64,000 nucleotides of DNA from Herbiconiux daphne (GCF_024979295.1 NZ_JANLCJ010000001.1:1-64000); one strand, 5' to 3'. Shown: positions 32,016 through 40,732, counted from the first letter of the stretch. Notes: generated by a model not told the origin, from the letters alone. Numbers and translations: made by a program.

Positions 32016-33554
32016 ATGGCCACTCCCTCGATTCCCGCGATCTCCGGTCGCGCCCGGTGGCAGGCGTTCGGCGTGTGCGTCGCCGTGGCCGCCCTCACCA
32101 TCCTCGATCTCTCGAAGGTCAACGTCGGGTTGCCCTCGATCGAGAAGTCGCTCGGCGCCGGCTCGACCGAGCTGCAGATCATCGTGGCGGGCTACGCGCT
32201 GGCCTTCGGCCTGGCGCTCGTGCCTTCCGGGCGGCTCGGCGACCTCTATTCGCGCAAGGTCATGTTCATCATCGGACTCAGCGGTTTCACCGTGGCCAGC
32301 GCCCTGTGCGCCGTGGCGCCGACCATCCAGACCCTGGTGATCGCCCGCATCCTGCAGGGCGTCGCCGCGGGCGTGCAGATGCCGCAGGTGCTCGGGCTCG
32401 TGCAGCAGCTGTTCCAGGGCGAGGAGCGCGGGCGGGCGTTCGGGGTGTTCGGCGCCACGATCGGCGTCTCGACGGCCTTCGGCCCCACCCTCGGCGGCCT
32501 GTTGATCGCGGTTGGCGGACCGACCGACGGCTGGCGACTGCTGTTCTGGATGAACGTGCCGCTCGGCATCATCGCCCTGCTGCTCGCCATCCGGCTGCTG
32601 CCGAAGACGCAGCCGCACCAGCCGGGAGCGCGCAATCTCGACCTCGTCGGCATCGTGCTGCTCGGCATCGCCGTGTTCACCTTCATGCTGCCGTTCGTGC
32701 TCACGACCGGCGGGCCCGACGACAGTCCGTGGCGGTGGCTCTCCCTCGCCGGCTGCGCGGTGGCGGTGGTGGTGTTCATCGCGTGGGAGCGGCGCTACGA
32801 GGCGGCGGGCAAGTCGCCCGCCATCCATTTCGCCCTGTTCTCGCTGGGGTCGTATCGCAATGGCCTGCTGCTGGCCACCGCGTATTTCGCGGCCATCCCG
32901 GCCGTGTTCCTGCTCACGACGCTCTTCCTCCAGGAGGGCCTCGGCTTCGAGCCCGTGTTCGCGGGCATGGTGAGCATTCCGTTCGCGCTGACGTCGGCGA
33001 TCACCGCGCTCATCGGCGGGCGCCTCGTGGCGCGCTACGGCCGGTCGCTCGTGGTGCTCGGCCTGGTGATCGCGATCGTGGGGTTCGTGCTCGTGCTTCT
33101 GGGGGCCGTGCTGCCGCCCGCCGAGGACTCGATCTGGTTCATGGCGGGCGCGATGGCGGTGGCTGGCGCCGGTGGTGGGCTCGTGATCTCGCCCAACCAG
33201 ACCCTCACACTCGCGGATGTTCCGGTGACCGAGGGCGGCGTCGCCGGGTCGATGGCTCAGGTGGGCCAGCGCGTGGGCACGGCGGTGGGCGTGGCGGCCG
33301 CGTCATCCATCTTCTTCTCGACCCTCTATCGCGAGGGCCCGGGCAACAGCGACAACGTCATGATCTATCACGACGGCTTTCGCAACGCCTTTCTCGTGAC
33401 GCTCGGGCTCATGACCATCGCGCTGGTGATCGGCCTGCTCGACCTGCTGCGCCGCAAGCGCGCATCGACCGACGATGGCGAGGCGAGCGACGCCGACTCG
33501 GCTCCCACGGCTCCCAGCGCGGCCCCCGCGGCCGGGGCCGAGGAGGCCGGTTGA
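32016..33554 (+). CDS. MFS transporter, DHA2 type
   Basis: A 512-residue major facilitator protein with 14 likely helices. Markers: LDLSKVNVGLPSIEKSL in helix 1, GRLGDLYSRKVMF (A-type loop motif), RILQGVAAGVQMPQ, motif C in STAFGPTLGGLLIAVGG, and GWRLLFWMNVPLGI. The C-terminal tail is Ala/Ser/Asp/Glu-rich and cytoplasmic. The ATG follows TAGGTT by 7 nt. The upstream 388-bp gap holds the promoter and leader peptide of the divergent winged-helix gene. It is convergent with upp, with only 10 bp between the stops. Substrate unknown. Confidence 0.9.
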   Translation: MATPSIPAISGRARWQAFGVCVAVAALTILDLSKVNVGLPSIEKSLGAGSTELQIIVAGYALAFGLALVPSGRLGDLYSRKVMFIIGLSGFTVASALCAVAPTIQTLVIARILQGVAAGVQMPQVLGLVQQLFQGEERGRAFGVFGATIGVSTAFGPTLGGLLIAVGGPTDGWRLLFWMNVPLGIIALLLAIRLLPKTQPHQPGARNLDLVGIVLLGIAVFTFMLPFVLTTGGPDDSPWRWLSLAGCAVAVVVFIAWERRYEAAGKSPAIHFALFSLGSYRNGLLLATAYFAAIPAVFLLTTLFLQEGLGFEPVFAGMVSIPFALTSAITALIGGRLVARYGRSLVVLGLVIAIVGFVLVLLGAVLPPAEDSIWFMAGAMAVAGAGGGLVISPNQTLTLADVPVTEGGVAGSMAQVGQRVGTAVGVAAASSIFFSTLYREGPGNSDNVMIYHDGFRNAFLVTLGLMTIALVIGLLDLLRRKRASTDDGEASDADSAPTAPSAAPAAGAEEAG

Positions 33555-33564
33555 GGCGCGGCGG

Positions 33565-34197
33565 TCAGACGGTGCCGTAGAGGCGGTCGCCGGCGTCGCC
33601 CAGGCCCGGAACGATGTAGCCCTTCTCGTTGAGCCGCTCGTCGAGAGCGCCGAGCACGAGGGTGACGTCGCGGCCTTCGGTGGCCTTCTCGAGCGCTGCC
33701 ACACCCTCGGGGGCTCCGAGCAGGCAGATGGCCGTGACATCCTGAGCCCCGCGATCGAACAGAAAGCCGATGGCGGCCGAGAGCGACCCGCCGGTGGCGA
33801 GCATCGGGTCGAGCACGAAGCACTGCCGGTCGGAGAGGTCGTCGGGCAGACGCTCGGCGTAGGTGGTGGGCTCGAGCGTCTCTTCGTTGCGCACCATGCC
33901 GAGGAAGCCCACCTCGGCCGAGGGCACGAGCTTGGTCATGCCCTCGAGCATTCCGAGGCCGGCGCGGAGGATCGGCACGACGAGGGGGCGCGGGTCGCTG
34001 ATGGCGACGCCGGTGGTCTCGGCGACCGGGGTCTGGATGGTGACGGGCTCGACGCGCACGTTGCGTGTGGCCTCGTAGGCGAGCAGGGTCACCAGCTCTT
34101 CGGCGAGCGAGCGGAAGGTGGGCGACGGCGTGTTGATGTCGCGCAGAACCGTGAGCTTGTGGGTGATGAGCGGGTGGTCGGCAACGTGAACTCGCAT
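33565..34197 (-). CDS. upp: Uracil phosphoribosyltransferase
   Basis: A 210-residue cytosolic enzyme that makes UMP from uracil and PRPP for pyrimidine salvage. The PRPP-binding loop is [16 protein letters not shown] (about 129-144). The N-terminal part has [15 protein letters not shown] and the middle has [15 protein letters not shown]. The uracil-binding C-terminal part is [17 protein letters not shown]. Length and motifs match bacterial Upp exactly. The ATG at 34197 follows TAGATT by 7 nt, so it is probably leaderless. It is divergent from tadA, a pairing common in actinobacteria. Confidence 0.97.
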   Translation of the reverse strand: MRVHVADHPLITHKLTVLRDINTPSPTFRSLAEELVTLLAYEATRNVRVEPVTIQTPVAETTGVAISDPRPLVVPILRAGLGMLEGMTKLVPSAEVGFLGMVRNEETLEPTTYAERLPDDLSDRQCFVLDPMLATGGSLSAAIGFLFDRGAQDVTAICLLGAPEGVAALEKATEGRDVTLVLGALDERLNEKGYIVPGLGDAGDRLYGTV

Positions 34198-34204
34198 AGC
34201 AGTC

Positions 34205-34210
34205 AATCTA
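34205..34210 (-). promoter_or_regulatory. Candidate -10 element, leaderless upp gene
   Basis: TAGATT on the minus strand ends 7 nt before the ATG at 34197. Confidence 0.55.
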
Positions 34211-34302
34211 TCGGACGCCGCACCGGCTGCCGGAAGCCGCACTGGACGGGACCGCCCCGAGGCACGACTATGGAACCTGCCGCCCGACCGAGAGGACCTG
34301 AC

Positions 34303-34797
34303 GTGGCCGATTCGATGCCGAGCACGCTGCCGGCTCCGGAGATCTTGTCGGACTGGATGCGACTGGCGCTCGACGAGGCCCGGGCCGCCCTCGAGACCGA
34401 CGACGTTCCGGTCGGTGCGATCGTGATCGACCGCAACGGCGAGGTGATCGGGGTGGGCCGCAACGAGCGCGAACTGCGGCAGGACCCGACGGCGCACGCC
34501 GAGATCGTGGCGATCAAGCAGGCGGCGTGGAAGATCGACGACTGGCATCTCACCGACGCGACCCTCATCGTGACCCTCGAGCCGTGCATCATGTGCGCCG
34601 GGGCGATTCTCTCGGCCCGCATCCCGCGGGTGATCTTCGGGGCGTGGGACGACAAGGCGGGCGCGGCGGGCTCGGTCTACGACGTGCTGCGCGACCGCCG
34701 GCTCAATCACCGGGTCGAGGTGGTGGCGGGGGTCGAGGCCGAGGAGTGCGCGGCGTTGCTCACGACGTTCTTCCGTGGTGACGGGCCGCTGCGGTAG
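34303..34797 (+). CDS. tadA: tRNA-specific adenosine deaminase
   Basis: A 164-residue zinc deaminase that converts A34 to inosine in tRNA-Arg(ACG). The zinc motif is HAE in [11 protein letters not shown] (about residue 67), with PCIMC in [11 protein letters not shown] (about 97-101). The substrate loop has [14 protein letters not shown] and the C-terminal [26 protein letters not shown]. The GTG at 34303 follows AGAGGACCTGAC; other in-frame starts upstream have no such site. It is divergent from upp. A tandem 20-bp duplication covers the stop codon, giving a second unused stop-containing copy just downstream. Confidence 0.95.
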   Translation: MADSMPSTLPAPEILSDWMRLALDEARAALETDDVPVGAIVIDRNGEVIGVGRNERELRQDPTAHAEIVAIKQAAWKIDDWHLTDATLIVTLEPCIMCAGAILSARIPRVIFGAWDDKAGAAGSVYDVLRDRRLNHRVEVVAGVEAEECAALLTTFFRGDGPLR

Positions 34798-34820
34798 GGG
34801 ACGGGCCGCTGCAGTAGGGG
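34781..34820 (+). repeat. 20-bp tandem duplication across the tadA stop codon
   Basis: ACGGGCCGCTGC-R-GTAGGGG (R = G or A) occurs at 34781-34800 and 34801-34820. The first copy contains the tadA stop codon TAG. The two copies differ at one base. Confidence 0.85.
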
Positions 34821-34860
34821 TTGGCGGTAGGGGGTCGTCGGTCTGCTTGCGCGGGCCGGC

Positions 34861-35643
34861 TCAGCCGAGACGTGCGATGCGGTCGAGGTAGTCGGCGAGC
34901 ATCCGCTGCGACGCGGTCTGCATGCCGGCGCCGAAGGTTTCCCGGTCGGCGCGCAGGGCGGCGGGGGAGTAGCCGGCGTTCAGCACGTAGGCCTCGTCGT
35001 CGGCGAGCCACTGCTCGTGCATCTCGTCGGTCAGCTCGGGGTGGAACTGCACGGCGAGCAGCCAGTCGCCGATGCCGAACGCCTCGTTCTGGTAGCGCGC
35101 CGACGACGCCAGGCGCACCGTGCCCTCCGGCAGCGGAAAAGTGTCGCCGTGCCACTCGGCCATCGGCACACCGGCGACATGGCGCAGCGGAGACGCCAGG
35201 CCATCGGCCGTGGGCGTCACGTCGCGGTAGCCGACATCCGCCCCCGGGCCCGGATGCACCGGCGCGCCGAGTGCCGCCGCGATCACCTGGGCCCCGAAGC
35301 ACACGCCGAGCGTCGGGGTCGACCGAGCGAGGCGCTCGCGCACGAACGCGATCTCGGGGTCGATGAAGTCGTGGCGGTCGTTCTCGTAGACGCCCCGGCT
35401 CGAACCGAGCACGATCACGAGGTCGGCTCCGGATGCCGCGGCGAGTGCGGCGGCGAACCCGCCGGTGCCGCCCTGCGCGGTGTCGCTCGGAGCCGTGCCG
35501 CCCTGTGCCGCGGGCAGCGCGCCCGCACTCGGCTCGGCGTCGATCACCTCGATCGTGTAGCCATGGGCGAGCAGCACCGGTTCGAAGTTGCCGAGCCCGG
35601 CGGCGCGCTCATTGCGGATGACGACCGCGTGCCGACCCGTCAC
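34861..35643 (-). CDS. Class I glutamine amidotransferase-like protein
   Basis: A 260-residue GATase1 domain protein. The catalytic Cys is in LGVCFGAQVIAAALG (about 115). The His-Glu dyad partner is in VQFHPELTDEMHEQW (about 196-198). The protein has no synthase domain, so it is a stand-alone member of the GMP-synthase-like amidotransferase group. These include gamma-glutamyl hydrolase-type and unassigned enzymes. An unusual Gln/Gly/Thr insertion (AAQGGTAPSDTAQGGTGG) lies near residue 45-62. It begins at GTG 35643, two bases after the CDF transporter stop, so both genes are probably cotranscribed. Function not established. Confidence 0.8.
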   Translation of the reverse strand: MTGRHAVVIRNERAAGLGNFEPVLLAHGYTIEVIDAEPSAGALPAAQGGTAPSDTAQGGTGGFAAALAAASGADLVIVLGSSRGVYENDRHDFIDPEIAFVRERLARSTPTLGVCFGAQVIAAALGAPVHPGPGADVGYRDVTPTADGLASPLRHVAGVPMAEWHGDTFPLPEGTVRLASSARYQNEAFGIGDWLLAVQFHPELTDEMHEQWLADDEAYVLNAGYSPAALRADRETFGAGMQTASQRMLADYLDRIARLG

Positions 35644-35645
35644 GC

Positions 35646-36608
35646 TCAGTCGGTGCTCTTAATGACGATGGCCGACGTGTTGGTCTCGGTCTCGACCGGG
35701 GGCACGTAGACGTCGGGCTCGATGTAGATGACCCGCGCGATGGGCATCACGCCGCGGATGTTCACCTCGACCTCGTTGATCGTCTCGGCGACGTCGCGCA
35801 ATTCGCTCTCGGGCGCGAGGGCGATCTTCGCGGCGACGAGCAGTTCGTCGGGCCCCAGGTAGAGTGACTTCATGTGGATGAGGCGATCGACCTTGGGCGT
35901 GCCCTCGATCGCGGTGATGATCTTCGACGTGTCGGCGTCGGTCGCGCCCTCGCCGACGAGCAGGCTCTTGGTCTCCATGCCCAGCACCACCGCCACGAGC
36001 ACGAGCAGGGTGCCGATGAAGAGGGTTCCGATGCCGTCCCAGATGCCGTTGCCGGTGACGACCGAGAGCCCCACGCCGACCAGCGCGAACGCCAGACCGG
36101 TGAGCGCTGCGGTGTCTTCGAGCAGCACCACCGGGAGCTCCGGCGCCTTGGCCCGTCGCACGAACTGCACCCAGCTCTGCTTGCCACGGGTGTGGTTCGA
36201 TTCCTTGATCGCCGTGCGCAGTGAGAACCCCTCGAGCACGATGGCCACGAGTAGCACGCCGATCGGAATCCACGGATTCGAGATCTCCTCCGGGTGCCCC
36301 ACCTTCTCGATGCCCTCGTAGATCGCGAACACACCACCGACCGAGAACAGGATGATCGACACCACGAACGCGTAGACGTAGCGCTCGCGGCCGTAGCCGA
36401 ACGGATGCTCCTTGTCGGCCTTGCGTCGCGACTTGCGCCCGCCGAGCAGAAGCAGCAACTGGTTGCCGGAGTCGGCCAGCGAGTGCACGCTCTCGGCGAG
36501 CATCGACGACGACCCCGAGAGCAGGAACGCGATGAACTTGGCGATGGCGATGCCGACGTTCGCCAGCAACGCCGCGATGATCGCTCTGGTGCCGCCTGAT
36601 GTGCTCAC
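35646..36608 (-). CDS. Cation diffusion facilitator family transporter
   Basis: A 320-residue membrane protein that exchanges divalent cations for protons. Six helices occupy about 10-210. The metal-site helices include ESVHSLADSGNQLLLLLGGR (Asp pair of helix 2) and LLEDTAALTGLAFALVG (helix 5). The loop KADKEHPFGYGRERYVY holds the conserved HPxGYGR region. The C-terminal cytoplasmic ferredoxin-like domain runs from about 212 to the end. The GTG at 36608 has GAGGGCATGGC upstream. It shares its start region with proC, in divergent orientation. Metal specificity (Zn, Mn or Fe) is not determined. Confidence 0.9.
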   Translation of the reverse strand: MSTSGGTRAIIAALLANVGIAIAKFIAFLLSGSSSMLAESVHSLADSGNQLLLLLGGRKSRRKADKEHPFGYGRERYVYAFVVSIILFSVGGVFAIYEGIEKVGHPEEISNPWIPIGVLLVAIVLEGFSLRTAIKESNHTRGKQSWVQFVRRAKAPELPVVLLEDTAALTGLAFALVGVGLSVVTGNGIWDGIGTLFIGTLLVLVAVVLGMETKSLLVGEGATDADTSKIITAIEGTPKVDRLIHMKSLYLGPDELLVAAKIALAPESELRDVAETINEVEVNIRGVMPIARVIYIEPDVYVPPVETETNTSAIVIKSTD

Positions 36609-36654
36609 GCCATGCCCTCTTTCTCCGCATCTCAACCCGCTGCGTGGCCAATCC

Positions 36655-36660
36655 TAGGAT
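36655..36660 (+). promoter_or_regulatory. Candidate -10 element, leaderless proC gene
   Basis: TAGGAT ends 6 nt before the GTG at 36667. Confidence 0.55.
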
Positions 36661-36666
36661 GGACTC

Positions 36667-37515
36667 GTGAGCACCGTCGAAAGCACCCGACTCCCGTCCA
36701 TCGCCCTTCTCGGAGCAGGCTCGATGGGCCGCGCCATTCTGGGCGGGCTGCTCGCCGACGCGGTCGAGGTGACGGGCGGCATCCGGGTGACGAACCGGTC
36801 TGCCGAGCGGGCCGCCGAGTTCGACGGAACCGACGGTGTGACGGCTTTCGCGACCGAGAGCGACCCCGACGCCAATCGACGTGCCGTGGCCGGCGCCGCC
36901 GTCGTGCTCGTCGCCGTGAAGCCCGCGATGGTGCCCGACCTGCTCGACGACATCGCCGAGGCGCTCGAGCCGGGAACGATCGTCGTGAGCGTGGCCGCGG
37001 GGGTGACCGTCGCGACGTTCGAGGCGCACCTGCCGGAGACCGTCGCGGTGGTGCGCTCGATGCCCAACACTCCCGCCATCGTCGGCCGGGCGGTCACCGG
37101 CGTCTCACCAGGCACCCGCTCGAGCGACGCCGATCTGGCGCTCGTGCGCGCGCTGTTCGAGACGGTGGGGACGGTGGTCGAGGTTCCGGAATCACAGCTC
37201 GATGCTCTCAGCACCATCTCGGGATCAGGGCCGGCGTACGTGTTTCTGTTGATAGAAGCGATGACGGCCGCGGCTGTGGAGAAGGGGTTCACCGCCGAGC
37301 AGGCGGCCGAGCTGGTGAACGGAACCTTCGCCGGCGCATCCGAATTGCTCGTGGCTTCGGGCAAGACCCCCACCGAGCTGCGGATTCAAGTGACGAGCCC
37401 CAAGGGCACCACCGAACGAGCCATCGCCGTGCTGCAAGACGCCGACCTGCCCGCCCTGTTCACCCGCGCCACCGACGCCGCCCTCACCCGCGCCAAAGAA
37501 CTGGCCGCCGGCTAG
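36667..37515 (+). CDS. proC: Pyrroline-5-carboxylate reductase
   Basis: A 282-residue enzyme that makes proline from pyrroline-5-carboxylate with NAD(P)H, the last step of proline synthesis. The Rossmann motif is IALLGAGSMGRAILGGLL (residues 13-30). VVLVAVKPAMV is the second conserved strand. The substrate domain begins RSMPNTPAIVGRAVTG and includes DALSTISGSGPAYVFLLIEA and the C-terminal QVTSPKGTTERAIAVLQ, the ProC signature. GTG start is 6 nt after TAGGAT, so probably leaderless. It is divergent from the CDF gene and convergent with trkA (15 bp between stops). Confidence 0.95.
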   Translation: MSTVESTRLPSIALLGAGSMGRAILGGLLADAVEVTGGIRVTNRSAERAAEFDGTDGVTAFATESDPDANRRAVAGAAVVLVAVKPAMVPDLLDDIAEALEPGTIVVSVAAGVTVATFEAHLPETVAVVRSMPNTPAIVGRAVTGVSPGTRSSDADLALVRALFETVGTVVEVPESQLDALSTISGSGPAYVFLLIEAMTAAAVEKGFTAEQAAELVNGTFAGASELLVASGKTPTELRIQVTSPKGTTERAIAVLQDADLPALFTRATDAALTRAKELAAG

Positions 37516-37530
37516 CCGCACGAAACCAGC

Positions 37531-38202
37531 TCAATTCCCGAGCGACGCGAACGTCTCGATGTCGGAGCTCTTGCCCGACACGATGATGAGGTCGTGGTTC
37601 GACACGACGGTCGATTCCGTGGCGTAGGTGAACGGCTTGCCGGGGCTCTTCACACCGACGACGGTCACGTGGTACTTCGTGCGCACCCCCGACTCGGTGA
37701 GGTTGAGGCCGCGGATCGGTTTCGGCGGATACATCTTCACGAGCGCGAAGTCGTCGTCGAACTCGATGAAGTCGAGCATGCGGCCCGACACCAGGTGCGC
37801 CACGCGCTCGCCGGCCTCGGCCTCGGGGTAGATGACGTGATTCGCGCCGATGCGCTCGAGGATCTTGCCGTGCGAGCGCGAGATGGCCTTGGCCCAGATC
37901 TGCGGCACTCGCAAATCGACCAAATTGGCCGTGATGAGAACGGATGCCTCGATCGACGACCCGACGGCCACCACCGCGATCTGGAACTCCTGCGCCCCGA
38001 TCTGCCGCAGCGCCTCGACGTTCTTGGCGTCGGCCTGCACGGTGTGCGTCACGCGCTCCGACCACTTCTGCACGAGCCGCTCGTCTTCGTCGATGGCGAG
38101 CACCTCGCGGCCCAGCCGGTCGAGCTCGCCCGCCGTCGCCGCGCCGAACCGGCCGAGACCGATGACGAGCACGGGCGCGTCGTGTTTGATTCGGTCAACC
38201 AA
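37531..38202 (-). CDS. trkA: Potassium uptake regulatory subunit TrkA/KtrA type
   Basis: A 223-residue cytosolic regulator of the TrkH channel. The RCK_N (NAD/ATP-binding Rossmann) domain has VLVIGLGRFGAATAGELDRL (10-29) and QADAKNVEALRQIG. The RCK_C domain covers about 140-220 with VKMYPPKPIRGLNLTESGVR. The start is TTG 38202, which has AGAGGCCCATCG upstream and overlaps the TrkH stop by 8 nt, so the two are translationally coupled. It follows trkH on the minus strand. Nucleotide binding gates K+ uptake in this family. Confidence 0.9.
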   Translation of the reverse strand: MVDRIKHDAPVLVIGLGRFGAATAGELDRLGREVLAIDEDERLVQKWSERVTHTVQADAKNVEALRQIGAQEFQIAVVAVGSSIEASVLITANLVDLRVPQIWAKAISRSHGKILERIGANHVIYPEAEAGERVAHLVSGRMLDFIEFDDDFALVKMYPPKPIRGLNLTESGVRTKYHVTVVGVKSPGKPFTYATESTVVSNHDLIIVSGKSSDIETFASLGN

Positions 38203-39676
38203 CGATGGGCCTCTCTTCCGGGCGCTTGTAGAGCTGCTGCCGCTGGCTCGCGGCCAGGGCGGCAGCCAGTGTCACAGTACCAACGCGGCCCATGAACATG
38301 GTGGCCGCCATGATGTAGATGCCGCCGTCGGGAAGCGACGCGGTGAGCCCCGTGGTGAGTCCCGAGGTCGCGAACGCCGAGATCACGTCGAACAGCACGA
38401 AGTCGAGCGACGCCTTCGAGATCTGCAGGATGAGGATGCTCGACACCGCGACCGTGGTGGCCCCCCAGAGCACGACGCTGACACCCAGGCGCAGCACGTC
38501 GCTCGGGATGCGGCGGCTGAACGCCTCCATCTCCTGGTTGCCGCGGGCCTCGGCGAACGCGGCGAGGAAGAGCACGGCGAGGGTGGTCACCTTGATGCCG
38601 CCGGCCGTCGACGCCGACCCGCCGCCGATGAACATGAGCATGTCGGTCACGAGCAGACTCGACCCGTTGAGATCGGGGATCGAGATGGTCGAGAATCCGC
38701 CCGACCGGGTCATCACCGACAGGAAGAAGCTCTGGAACACGGTGTCACCCGCCCCGAGCTCGCCGAAGGTCTTCGGGTTGTCGAATTCGAGCACGATGTA
38801 GAGCGCGGCGCCCGCCACGATCAGGATGGCGCTGGTGACGAGCGTCAGCTTCACGTGCACCGACCAGCGCGGTGGCCGGTTCATCCCGCGCTTGTGGTTC
38901 TGGCGCCATCCCTTGACGCTCCTCGACAGCGTGTAGATGATCGGAAACCCGATGCTGCCGAGGAACACGCCGATCATCAGCACGGTGAGAAAGAAGTAGT
39001 CGCCCGCGAACGGCGTGAGCCCGTCGGCGTTGGGCGTGAACCCCGTGTTCGTGAAGGCCATGGCCGAGTAGTAGAGCGCGAACCACACGGCCTCACCGAT
39101 CGGGATGCCGTCGACCAGCATCCGTGGCAGCAGCAGCACCGCGAGCGCGAGCTCGATGACCAGGGCGCTGATCGCGACGGTGGCGAGCAGGGAGCCGATC
39201 TCGCCGAGCCGCACGGCCTGTCCCTCGGCGACCGGGCCGTGGTGCATCCGGAGCGGGTTGGTGTCGCTCGCGGCGATGAGACGCGCGCGCAGCCCCAGCC
39301 GGCGCGAGATGACGAGGCCCAGGATGCTCGCGAGCGTCAGCACGCCGAGCGCGCCGATCTGCACGCCGAAGTAGATGACGATGTGGCCGAAGACCGACCA
39401 GTGGGTGGCCATGTCGACTGTGGAGAGGCCGGTGACGCAGATGACCGAGACGGCGGTGAACACGGAGTCGGCGAGGCTCGTGGCGCGGCCCGAGGCGCTC
39501 GAGATCGGCAGCGAGAACAGCACCGTGAAGATGAGCACGAGCGCCGCGAAGATGAGGATGGCGAAGCGGGAGGGTGAGCGCTCCGAGAATTCGCGCATCC
39601 CGTCGCGGATGCGGCCGATCCAGGTGCGGCTCCGGTGCAGCGGGTTGCGACTGATCGTGGTGCTGCGGAAGCTCAT
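38195..39676 (-). CDS. trkH: Potassium uptake protein TrkH/KtrB type
   Basis: A 493-residue K+ translocating membrane protein with four pore repeats. Each repeat's filter Gly is visible: CVTGLST, FTNTGFTP, MTRSGGFST and FATSGLTTG. About eight to ten helices surround them. The basic N-terminus (RNPLHRSRTWIGRIRDGMREF) is cytoplasmic. The ATG at 39676 has GAGGATCTGG as ribosome binding site. It is the first gene of a coupled trkH-trkA operon. The length fits the KtrB-TrkH family. K+ versus Na+ preference is not shown. Confidence 0.93.
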   Translation of the reverse strand: MSFRSTTISRNPLHRSRTWIGRIRDGMREFSERSPSRFAILIFAALVLIFTVLFSLPISSASGRATSLADSVFTAVSVICVTGLSTVDMATHWSVFGHIVIYFGVQIGALGVLTLASILGLVISRRLGLRARLIAASDTNPLRMHHGPVAEGQAVRLGEIGSLLATVAISALVIELALAVLLLPRMLVDGIPIGEAVWFALYYSAMAFTNTGFTPNADGLTPFAGDYFFLTVLMIGVFLGSIGFPIIYTLSRSVKGWRQNHKRGMNRPPRWSVHVKLTLVTSAILIVAGAALYIVLEFDNPKTFGELGAGDTVFQSFFLSVMTRSGGFSTISIPDLNGSSLLVTDMLMFIGGGSASTAGGIKVTTLAVLFLAAFAEARGNQEMEAFSRRIPSDVLRLGVSVVLWGATTVAVSSILILQISKASLDFVLFDVISAFATSGLTTGLTASLPDGGIYIMAATMFMGRVGTVTLAAALAASQRQQLYKRPEERPIVG

Positions 39677-39766
39677 CCAGATCCTCGCTTCGGCAGTCGT
39701 TCTGGCTGCCCCTGTGTGAACGGTGCAATGCTACCCGGCGGTGGCGCGAATGCGGGGGAGCACCAG

Positions 39767-39772
39767 TACCCT
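39767..39772 (+). promoter_or_regulatory. Candidate -10 element, leaderless ArsR-type gene
   Basis: TACCCT ends 6 nt before the ATG at 39779. Confidence 0.5.
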
Positions 39773-39778
39773 GGACGC

Positions 39779-40240
39779 ATGGCCGACATCTTCTCAGTGA
39801 TCGCTGACCCCACCAGGCGTCAGTTGCTGTCGTTGTTGCTCGAGCGGTACGTCTCGACCGAGACGTCGACCACGTCGGGGGCGGCCGAGGGGGAGTTCAG
39901 TGTGTCCGAGCTCGTGGGGCAGCTCGAACTCAGTCAGCCCACGGTCTCGAAGCATCTCAAGGTGCTGCGGGATGCCGGCCTCGTGATGGTGCGCGAAGAG
40001 GGTCAGCACCGCTTCTACAAGATCGATGTGTCGCCGCTCGAAGACGTCGAGGACTGGATCATCCCGTTCCTCTCCGCCGACTTCGACACCGCCGCCGAAG
40101 ACGAGTTGTGGGACAACGCGTCCGACGCGGTCAAGTCGGCCGCGGCGACGTTCGGCCAGAACGTCGGGCGCCGGGCGGCGGCGACCTCGCACGCCGTGAA
40201 GTCGGTGGCCGACGACCTGGTGTCGAAGCTGCGTCGCTGA
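39779..40240 (+). CDS. ArsR-type winged-helix regulator
   Basis: A 153-residue protein. The winged helix-turn-helix occupies about 5-85: ADIFSVIADPTRRQLLSLLLE, then FSVSELVGQLELSQPTVSKHLKVLRDAGLVMVREEGQHRFYKID. The typical metal-binding Cys of metal-sensing ArsR proteins (ELCVC) are absent. The C-terminal tail of about 45 residues (KSAAATFGQNVGRRAAATSHAVKSVADD) is longer than in plain ArsR proteins and is helical and basic. TACCCT 6 nt upstream suggests a leaderless transcript. It lies upstream of the BldC-like gene, 86 bp away. Target unknown. Confidence 0.85.
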   Translation: MADIFSVIADPTRRQLLSLLLERYVSTETSTTSGAAEGEFSVSELVGQLELSQPTVSKHLKVLRDAGLVMVREEGQHRFYKIDVSPLEDVEDWIIPFLSADFDTAAEDELWDNASDAVKSAAATFGQNVGRRAAATSHAVKSVADDLVSKLRR

Positions 40241-40314
40241 GGCTGACGCTGTCGCATCCGCCGTCGCCGGTGATGCGGGAGTGACTGCTGTTGCTCGTGA
40301 GCGCCTTCGAGCCC

Positions 40315-40320
40315 TATAGT
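40315..40320 (+). promoter_or_regulatory. Candidate -10 element, leaderless BldC/excisionase-like gene
   Basis: TATAGT ends 6 nt before the ATG at 40327. It is the closest of all these sites to the TATAAT consensus apart from GATAAT. Confidence 0.6.
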
Positions 40321-40326
40321 TTCGCC

Positions 40327-40521
40327 ATGGCTGCTGACCTGGAAGACGTGCGTTTCCTCACGGTCGCCGAAGTCGCCGAGATGATGCGGGTGTCGAAGAT
40401 GACCGTCTACCGTCTCGTGCACTCCGGTGAGCTTCCGGCGATCCGTTTCGGCCGCTCGTTCCGGGTGCCGGAGTCTGCTGTCGCCTCGGCGGTCGAGAAT
40501 CACGTCGCCGATTCCGCCTGA
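40327..40521 (+). CDS. Small MerR/excisionase-type DNA-binding protein
   Basis: This 64-residue protein is a single helix-turn-helix module of the excisionase/MerR-like fold: RFLTVAEVAEMMRVSKMTVYR, then LVHSGELPAIRFGRSFRVPESAV as wing. It is similar in size to BldC, a developmental regulator in actinobacteria, but the match is only at fold level. No integrase or phage gene is nearby, so an excisionase role is unlikely. The ATG at 40327 is 6 nt after TATAGT. The bS22 gene follows 83 bp downstream. Confidence 0.85.
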   Translation: MAADLEDVRFLTVAEVAEMMRVSKMTVYRLVHSGELPAIRFGRSFRVPESAVASAVENHVADSA

Positions 40522-40531
40522 CGGTAGCTGG

Positions 40532-40581
40532 TACACTTCTGCGAGGCTCTTTTGCCCCTGACCGCCGAATCGCCGCGGTCA
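40532..40581 (+). promoter_or_regulatory. Promoter and hairpin leader of the bS22 gene
   Basis: TACACT (40532-40537) could be the -10 element. The leader then folds as TGACCGC/GCGGTCA (40559-40565 with 40575-40581), a 7-bp stem with a 9-nt loop. The hairpin ends 23 nt before the GTG start. It could regulate translation. Confidence 0.45.
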
Positions 40582-40604
40582 ATACCAATACGTGTGAGGT
40601 TTGT

Positions 40605-40703
40605 GTGGGTTCTGTAATCAAGAAGCGTCGCAAGCGCATGGCGAAGAAGAAGCACCGCAAGTTGCTTCGCAAGACTCGCCACCAGCGTCGCAACAAGAAG
40701 TAG
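40605..40703 (+). CDS. Small basic ribosomal protein bS22 (AURKAIP1/COX24 domain)
   Basis: A 32-residue, extremely basic protein starting MGSVIKKRRKRMAKKKHRK and continuing to a run of Arg and Lys. It matches the actinobacterial bS22 protein first seen in mycobacterial ribosomes, where it sits near the decoding centre of the 30S subunit. It is too short for many gene finders. The GTG at 40605 has GTGAGGTTT upstream. A strong terminator follows 30 bp after the stop. Its position next to a BldC-like gene is a known actinobacterial arrangement (recalled, not verified). Confidence 0.9.
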   Translation: MGSVIKKRRKRMAKKKHRKLLRKTRHQRRNKK

Positions 40704-40732
40704 CCAGACTTTACGTCTCGCTACGCGAGCAG

